The notes below the pieces were generated by a model that saw nothing but the letters and a program-made list of their open reading frames with translations, had not been told where the DNA came from and did not search any database. Below are positions 38,295 to 39,316 of a stretch of DNA of 39,316 nucleotides, one piece after another. The first letter of the stretch is position 1. Each line of letters starts with the position of its first letter. Made by a program: the position numbers and the translations under genes. Source of the DNA: Oscillospiraceae bacterium (GTDB taxonomy: Bacteria > Bacillota > Clostridia > Oscillospirales > CAG-272); NCBI GenBank assembly GCA_015065215.1, contig SVQT01000017.1:1-39316 (forward strand). The letters run 5' to 3'.

Positions 38295-38378
38295 TGCCGC
38301 GCTCTTGTCAGAGAGCGGACCGCGCACAATCTGACCACCGCTGCAAGCGGTGCCTTATGTACCCTGAAGGCTACAATC

Positions 38379-38429
38379 AAAAAATCACGTGCTGTACACG
38401 ATTGTGTCGTGTACAGCACGTGATTTTTT
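38379..38429. terminator. 23-bp bidirectional terminator between the acyl operon and the clp gene
   Basis: AAAAAATCACGTGCTGTACA plus CGA, loop TTGTG, and the exact complement ending TTTTTT. It can end both the acyl operon and the convergent clp gene. Confidence 0.92.
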
Positions 38430-38491
38430 CTCTTGGCGGGCATAACCGCCGCACACGCCACAAAGAGGGTGCGGTCCCACCAAGCCGGCGC

Positions 38492-39316
38492 TTATCCTTC
38501 GGCTTTTTCAAATAGCACTGTGGCATCTTCCGCTTTGGCGATCGCTTTGTCGCCTGCCTGGAAGCGGCCCTCTAACATGGCGCCCGAGAAGGCATCCTCC
38601 ACCAGCCGCACGATCGCGCGCCGAAGGGGTCTGGCACCGTAGATCGGGTCAAAGCCTTCTTTGGCCACCAGTGCGGCCACCGTATCGTCAAAGGTCATCG
38701 AAATGCCAATGGCCTCCATGCGCTTTTGCACCTCGGCAAGCAATAGATGGGCAATGGCGCGAATATCGCTTTCACCAAGACGGTTGAAAATGATAATATC
38801 GTCAATGCGGTTGAGAAATTCAGGCCGGAAGGTGGCTTTCAGTGCCTCCATGGCCTTGGCATCTGCCTTTTCCTTGTCGCTTTGGGTATTCTCGCTTTGG
38901 GCAAAGCCAAGCGCCCCCCGCGCGGGACCGGTCATGGCGGCGGCCCCCACATTGGAGGTCATGATCAGGATGGTGTTTTTAAAATCCACCCGTCTGCCTT
39001 GCGAATCGGTCAGTATACCGTCCTCCAGCACCTGCAAGAGAATGTTGAACACATCCGGATGCGCCTTTTCGATCTCGTCAAACAGCACGACCGAATAGGG
39101 GCGGCGGCGGATTTTTTCGGTCAGCTGACCGCCCTCCTCAAAGCCGACATAGCCGGGAGGGGAACCAATCAGCTTAGAAACGCTGTGCTTTTCCATATAT
39201 TCCGACATATCCATACGGATCATGGCGTTGGCGTCTCCGAACAGCAGCTCGGCCAAGGCCTTGCAAAGCTCGGTCTTGCCAACACCGGTAGGGCCGAGGA
39301 AGATGAAGGAGCCGAT
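38492..39316 (-). CDS. ClpC/ClpB-type AAA+ ATPase, C-terminal part (truncated by window edge)
   Basis: The visible 274 residues are the second AAA+ module and D2 small domain of a Clp unfoldase; the gene continues beyond 39316. Landmarks: Walker A LGPTGVGKTELCKALAE (starting in the first ten residues visible), MDMSEYMEKHSVSKLIGSPPGYVG, Walker B VVLFDEIEKAHPDVFN, DSQGRRVDFKNTILIMTSNVG (sensor 1), FRPEFLNRIDDIIIF with the arginine finger, and YGARPLRRAI (sensor 2). The short C-terminal end without an extended M-domain in view fits ClpC rather than ClpB, but the deciding N-terminal half is not visible. Partner ClpP genes are not here. Confidence 0.93.
   Translation of the reverse strand: MGSFIFLGPTGVGKTELCKALAELLFGDANAMIRMDMSEYMEKHSVSKLIGSPPGYVGFEEGGQLTEKIRRRPYSVVLFDEIEKAHPDVFNILLQVLEDGILTDSQGRRVDFKNTILIMTSNVGAAAMTGPARGALGFAQSENTQSDKEKADAKAMEALKATFRPEFLNRIDDIIIFNRLGESDIRAIAHLLLAEVQKRMEAIGISMTFDDTVAALVAKEGFDPIYGARPLRRAIVRLVEDAFSGAMLEGRFQAGDKAIAKAEDATVLFEKAEG

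Overview
The window looks like a chromosomal segment of a GC-rich Clostridia (Firmicutes) bacterium, most likely an Oscillospiraceae/Ruminococcaceae-type gut anaerobe. The reasons are strong AAGGAGG-type ribosome binding sites, textbook TTGACA-17-TATAAT promoters, Firmicutes-type gene neighbourhoods (TIGR03960-like radical SAM with its DUF2344 partner, FakA/FakB, NrdR), and plant-polysaccharide genes. Placement below class level is inference. Core genes (ribF, eno, nrdR, rlmB, ClpC-type ATPase, three tRNAs) alternate with accessory cassettes and unusually dense non-coding repeats.

Layout. 1-2.2 kb: the end of a nitroreductase-like gene, then a decayed island (a membrane/zinc-ribbon protein, the C-terminal remnant of a tyrosine recombinase, and an AT-rich gene with a HEPN-like RX5H motif) abutting the 3' end of tRNA-Ser(CGA). 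2.26-2.68 kb: two repeat units of about 196-199 bp, each carrying a copy of the tRNA-Ser 5' end. 2.9-3.9 kb: ribF. 4.0-9.3 kb: a three-gene operon behind a perfect consensus promoter (TerB-N/TerB-C protein, BrxD-like P-loop ATPase, DEAH helicase of the Lhr/BrxHI type). This is the composition of the Shango anti-phage system and the clearest defence locus here. 9.4-13.75 kb: a carbohydrate cassette (clan GH-A glycosidase, AraC regulator, parallel beta-helix protein) bracketed by a 300-400 bp inverted repeat. 13-15.1 kb: repeats, a small Cys-rich protein, a 108-bp palindromic element, then tRNA-Thr and tRNA-Tyr. 15.2-19.8 kb: small membrane protein, DUF6514-like protein, nrdR, eno, a histidine phosphatase and a HAD-IIB phosphatase. 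19.9-27.3 kb: rlmB, a 987-aa membrane protein that looks like a catalytically dead P-type ATPase, a radical SAM protein, six tandem 49-bp repeats, a GIY-YIG protein and DUF2344. 27.4-31.5 kb: an unknown gene, an RluA-CYTH fusion, a LexA/CI-like S24 repressor and a CE15-like esterase. 31.7-33.2 kb: a sodium symporter. 33.4-38.3 kb: a five-gene acyl operon (FakA, divergent PlsX, DegV/FakB, GNAT-like protein, dedicated ACP). The window ends in a truncated ClpC-type ATPase gene on the minus strand.

Genes that appear to work together. The three defence genes would form one ATP-driven complex or pathway. The GH-A, AraC and beta-helix genes form a regulated module acting on plant oligosaccharides, probably inside the cell because no signal peptides are seen. 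The acyl operon reads as a self-contained route: fatty acid to acyl-phosphate (FakB/FakA), to acyl-ACP (PlsX with its own ACP), to transfer onto an unknown acceptor by the GNAT-like protein. That last operon and the pseudo-P-type ATPase are the best candidates for undescribed biology.
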